Positions 62,316 to 64,000 of a stretch of DNA of 64,000 nt are shown here, piece after piece. The position numbers and the translations under genes are program-made. Position 1 is the first letter of the stretch, and each line of letters begins with the position of its first letter. This stretch comes from JAWVFM01 sp038237625 (GTDB lineage Bacteria; Actinomycetota; Thermoleophilia; Solirubrobacterales; 70-9). The stretch is from the NCBI GenBank assembly GCA_038237625.1, contig JBBRYM010000001.1:186001-250000 (forward strand), written 5' to 3'. Below the pieces are notes generated by a model that worked only from the letters and a program-made list of their open reading frames with translations, was not told the origin of the DNA and searched no databases.

Positions 62316-63380
62316 CTAGTCGCCCCAGCGAAAGCCGACCGGTGAGGGCGCCGGATCCATCGGGCTCGTAATGAGCCCGTCGGGGACCGAAGGGTCGTTG
62401 TAGCCCGAGGGCGCGACGTCGTTCGGAGTGTCCGGGTGAAAGAGCGACGCCAGGTATTGGATCTGGCCGCGCCCGCTGCCGACCTCGCCCTGGCCGCCGC
62501 CGTAGATCGCCAGGCCCTCGCGCTCGCAGTGCTCGTAGACGGCGAAGAGCTCGGCGAGCGAGCCCCAGCGCGACGGCTTGGAGTTGATCGCGCTCCCGGG
62601 GCCGAGCTCGACGATGTCGGCGACCGAATGCAGCGGCGCATCGAACGTCACCCGGTCCCAGTGCGGCTCGAGCACCGGCCGCGTCTCGTCGTCGATAGCC
62701 GGGTCTTCCAGGTAGGCCTCCGGGAAGGTGTCGGCGACCTTTCGATACAGCTCCGGGTCGGTCTGGACCTCGACGACGGTCCCCTGGTAGTAGCCCTTTA
62801 GGTCGAGCGTCTTCACGGTCGCGAGCTTGCGGATCTCGGCGATCAGCTCGTCGGTCCAGTCGTTCTCCGGGTCGAGCTTGAACTCCAGGCTGGGGTATTT
62901 GGCGAGCCGCTTGCGGATCGCCTCCGTCGACGACGGCGCCTCGTCGTCGAAAGTCGACAGGCGGGTCGAGCAGACGAAGTGAAGCGGCTTGGGGTTGCGG
63001 CCGAGCGCCTCGTGCAGCGAGACGCCGCTCTGGCGCAGGGCGAGGTCGAGCGCGGCCGACTCGTACGCCCAGCGGCGGTAGTTGCGCGAGACCTCGCGCT
63101 CCGGGGGGGCGCCCGTGAACAGGTCGAGGGCACCCAGCAGCTCGCACAGCTCGCCAAGGGTTGAGGGGCCCGTGAGGTCGTGGACCGACCCGGCGTCGCG
63201 GTGCGCGATGTGATCGAGGACCTCGTAGGCGACGTCCTCGCCGATCCCCTCCTCCCCGCCGCCCTGCAGGTGGATGATCGTCGAGCCGCGCGTGAAGGAG
63301 CCGTACTCGCGGTCGTTCGCCTCGAGCGCGTAGGCCTCGACCTCCACGGGGAGCTGGGCGACCTTCTCGTACTCGCTCAC
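62316..63380 (-). CDS. Enolase-superfamily (mandelate racemase/OSBS-like) protein
   Basis: 354 residues from GTG 63380. Barrel metal ligands in LDLKGYYQGT and YLEDP, with LEFKLDPEND as the K-x-(K/D) region. N-terminal cap domain with a GTRGSTIIH-type loop. It resembles muconate-lactonising or o-succinylbenzoate synthase-type members, but the reaction is not determinable. Co-transcribed with the deacetylase. Confidence 0.8.
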   Translation of the reverse strand: MSEYEKVAQLPVEVEAYALEANDREYGSFTRGSTIIHLQGGGEEGIGEDVAYEVLDHIAHRDAGSVHDLTGPSTLGELCELLGALDLFTGAPPEREVSRNYRRWAYESAALDLALRQSGVSLHEALGRNPKPLHFVCSTRLSTFDDEAPSSTEAIRKRLAKYPSLEFKLDPENDWTDELIAEIRKLATVKTLDLKGYYQGTVVEVQTDPELYRKVADTFPEAYLEDPAIDDETRPVLEPHWDRVTFDAPLHSVADIVELGPGSAINSKPSRWGSLAELFAVYEHCEREGLAIYGGGQGEVGSGRGQIQYLASLFHPDTPNDVAPSGYNDPSVPDGLITSPMDPAPSPVGFRWGD

Positions 63381-63390
63381 GCCACGGACA

Positions 63391-64000
63391 CTAAAGACCC
63401 GCCTCCTCGAGCAGCTTGAGCCAGACCTCGCTGCGCGTGGGGTAGGCGGCGACGGCGTGAGCAAGCCGCTCCAGCGGAATCTCGCCGACCACGGCGATGG
63501 TGGCCGCGTGAAGCCATTCGGCCACCTCCGGCCCGACGAAGGTCGCTCCGACGATCACTCCGAGGGAGTCGTCGACCACCAGTCGCGACGTGCCGGCGGC
63601 GTTACGGCCCACGAAGCTGGCCCCGGCAGTTCCCGAAGTCTCTACGTCGATCGCCCGGGCATCGATGCCTGCCTCGCCGGCCGTGGCGAGCGTATGCCCG
63701 ACCGCTGCCACCTGTGGATCGGTGAAGACGACCTGGGGAGGGCCGTGTCGATCCTGCGTCGCCTCGGCCTCTTTGCCGAGGAGATGATCCGCGCAGATCC
63801 GGGCCTGGTACTTGCCCATGTGGGTCAGCAGAGCCCGGCCGTTCACGTCGCCCACCGCGTAGAGCCAGTCGCTGCCCTTCACCCGAAGCTGGTCGTCCAC
63901 GTCCAGGTAACCGTCCACCTCGACGCCGAGCTCCTCCAGGCCGAGCCCCTCGGTGCGCGCCTTGCGGCCCGCGGCCACCAGCAGCTCGTCGACGTCCAGC
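63391..64000 (-). CDS. FAD-dependent pyridine-nucleotide-disulfide-oxidoreductase family, C-terminal part
   Basis: C-terminal 200 or so residues; the N-terminus lies beyond the right edge. NADPH/FAD region YAVGDVNGRALLTHMGKYQA and dimerisation domain VVFTDPQVAAVGHTLA. The usual HPT-x-SE catalytic His near the end is replaced: AVAAYPTRSEVWLKLLEEAG, so classic dithiol chemistry is doubtful. It is a Lpd/MerA-like branch, often annotated only as NAD(P)/FAD oxidoreductase. Confidence 0.85.
   Translation of the reverse strand, partial: LDVDELLVAAGRKARTEGLGLEELGVEVDGYLDVDDQLRVKGSDWLYAVGDVNGRALLTHMGKYQARICADHLLGKEAEATQDRHGPPQVVFTDPQVAAVGHTLATAGEAGIDARAIDVETSGTAGASFVGRNAAGTSRLVVDDSLGVIVGATFVGPEVAEWLHAATIAVVGEIPLERLAHAVAAYPTRSEVWLKLLEEAGL

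Overview
This is a high-GC chromosomal window (codons overwhelmingly end in G or C). It looks actinobacterial and most likely Thermoleophilia-like (Solirubrobacterales/Gaiellales relatives). Reasons: a dnaK-grpE-dnaJ-hspR heat-shock cluster with clpB, de novo phosphatidylinositol genes with ino1, an F420/LLM-type oxidoreductase, PurS/PurQ/small-PurL purine enzymes, and many genes preceded by a TAnnnT -10 hexamer only 6-9 nt upstream of the start codon, the signature of leaderless transcripts. Taxonomy is inferred from protein content. No phage, transposase, plasmid or CRISPR features were seen.

Layout. 1-22 kb: nearly the whole de novo purine pathway on the minus strand (purD, purE, purB, then purC, then purS-Q-L-F-N-H; purM and purK are not in the window). 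Cell-surface genes are interleaved with it: two glycosyltransferases, three sulfotransferases and a methyltransferase, plus lepB, recQ and csoR. Several of the surface genes share 1-4 bp start/stop overlaps with pur genes, so they are very likely co-transcribed with them. A lipoprotein sulfatase and a lipoprotein heparinase II/III-like enzyme start head-to-head at about 17 kb. Together with a heparan-sulfate-type sulfotransferase they suggest a sulfated surface polysaccharide that the cell both builds and trims. 22-29.7 kb: clpB, a small membrane protein, hspR, dnaJ, grpE and dnaK. 29.8-37.4 kb: cytochrome c, endonuclease III, an alpha/beta hydrolase, then a phosphatidylinositol block (PAP2 phosphatase, CDP-alcohol phosphotransferase, Ino1), an unusual PimA-like GT4-PHP fusion and a uracil-DNA-glycosylase-like protein. 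37.4-49 kb: a GH5 hydrolase, an LLM oxidoreductase, a TRAM-domain RNA methyltransferase, a HEAGH peptidase, a basic coiled-coil protein, argF, lgt, SDRs, a catalase-like protein and tRNA-Glu and tRNA-Val. 49-58 kb: a lipid-modification operon (FAD enzyme, DUF1365, CFA-like methyltransferase, hydrolase), a GAF-GGDEF-EAL protein, a polytopic membrane protein, an FAH-family enzyme and tRNA-Asp. 58-64 kb: two secreted or anchored hypothetical proteins, a frameshifted gene remnant, an acyl-CoA dehydrogenase, a polysaccharide deacetylase, an enolase-superfamily enzyme and the 3' part of a flavin disulfide-reductase-like gene.

Most notable: the coupling of glycan-sulfation genes into purine operons; a GT4-PHP fusion beside the PI genes; a clpB gene whose only well-placed start is ATC; a repeated leaderless-promoter pattern, including two divergent genes whose -10 boxes overlap; and a dispersed family of about 44-bp palindromes (three copies).
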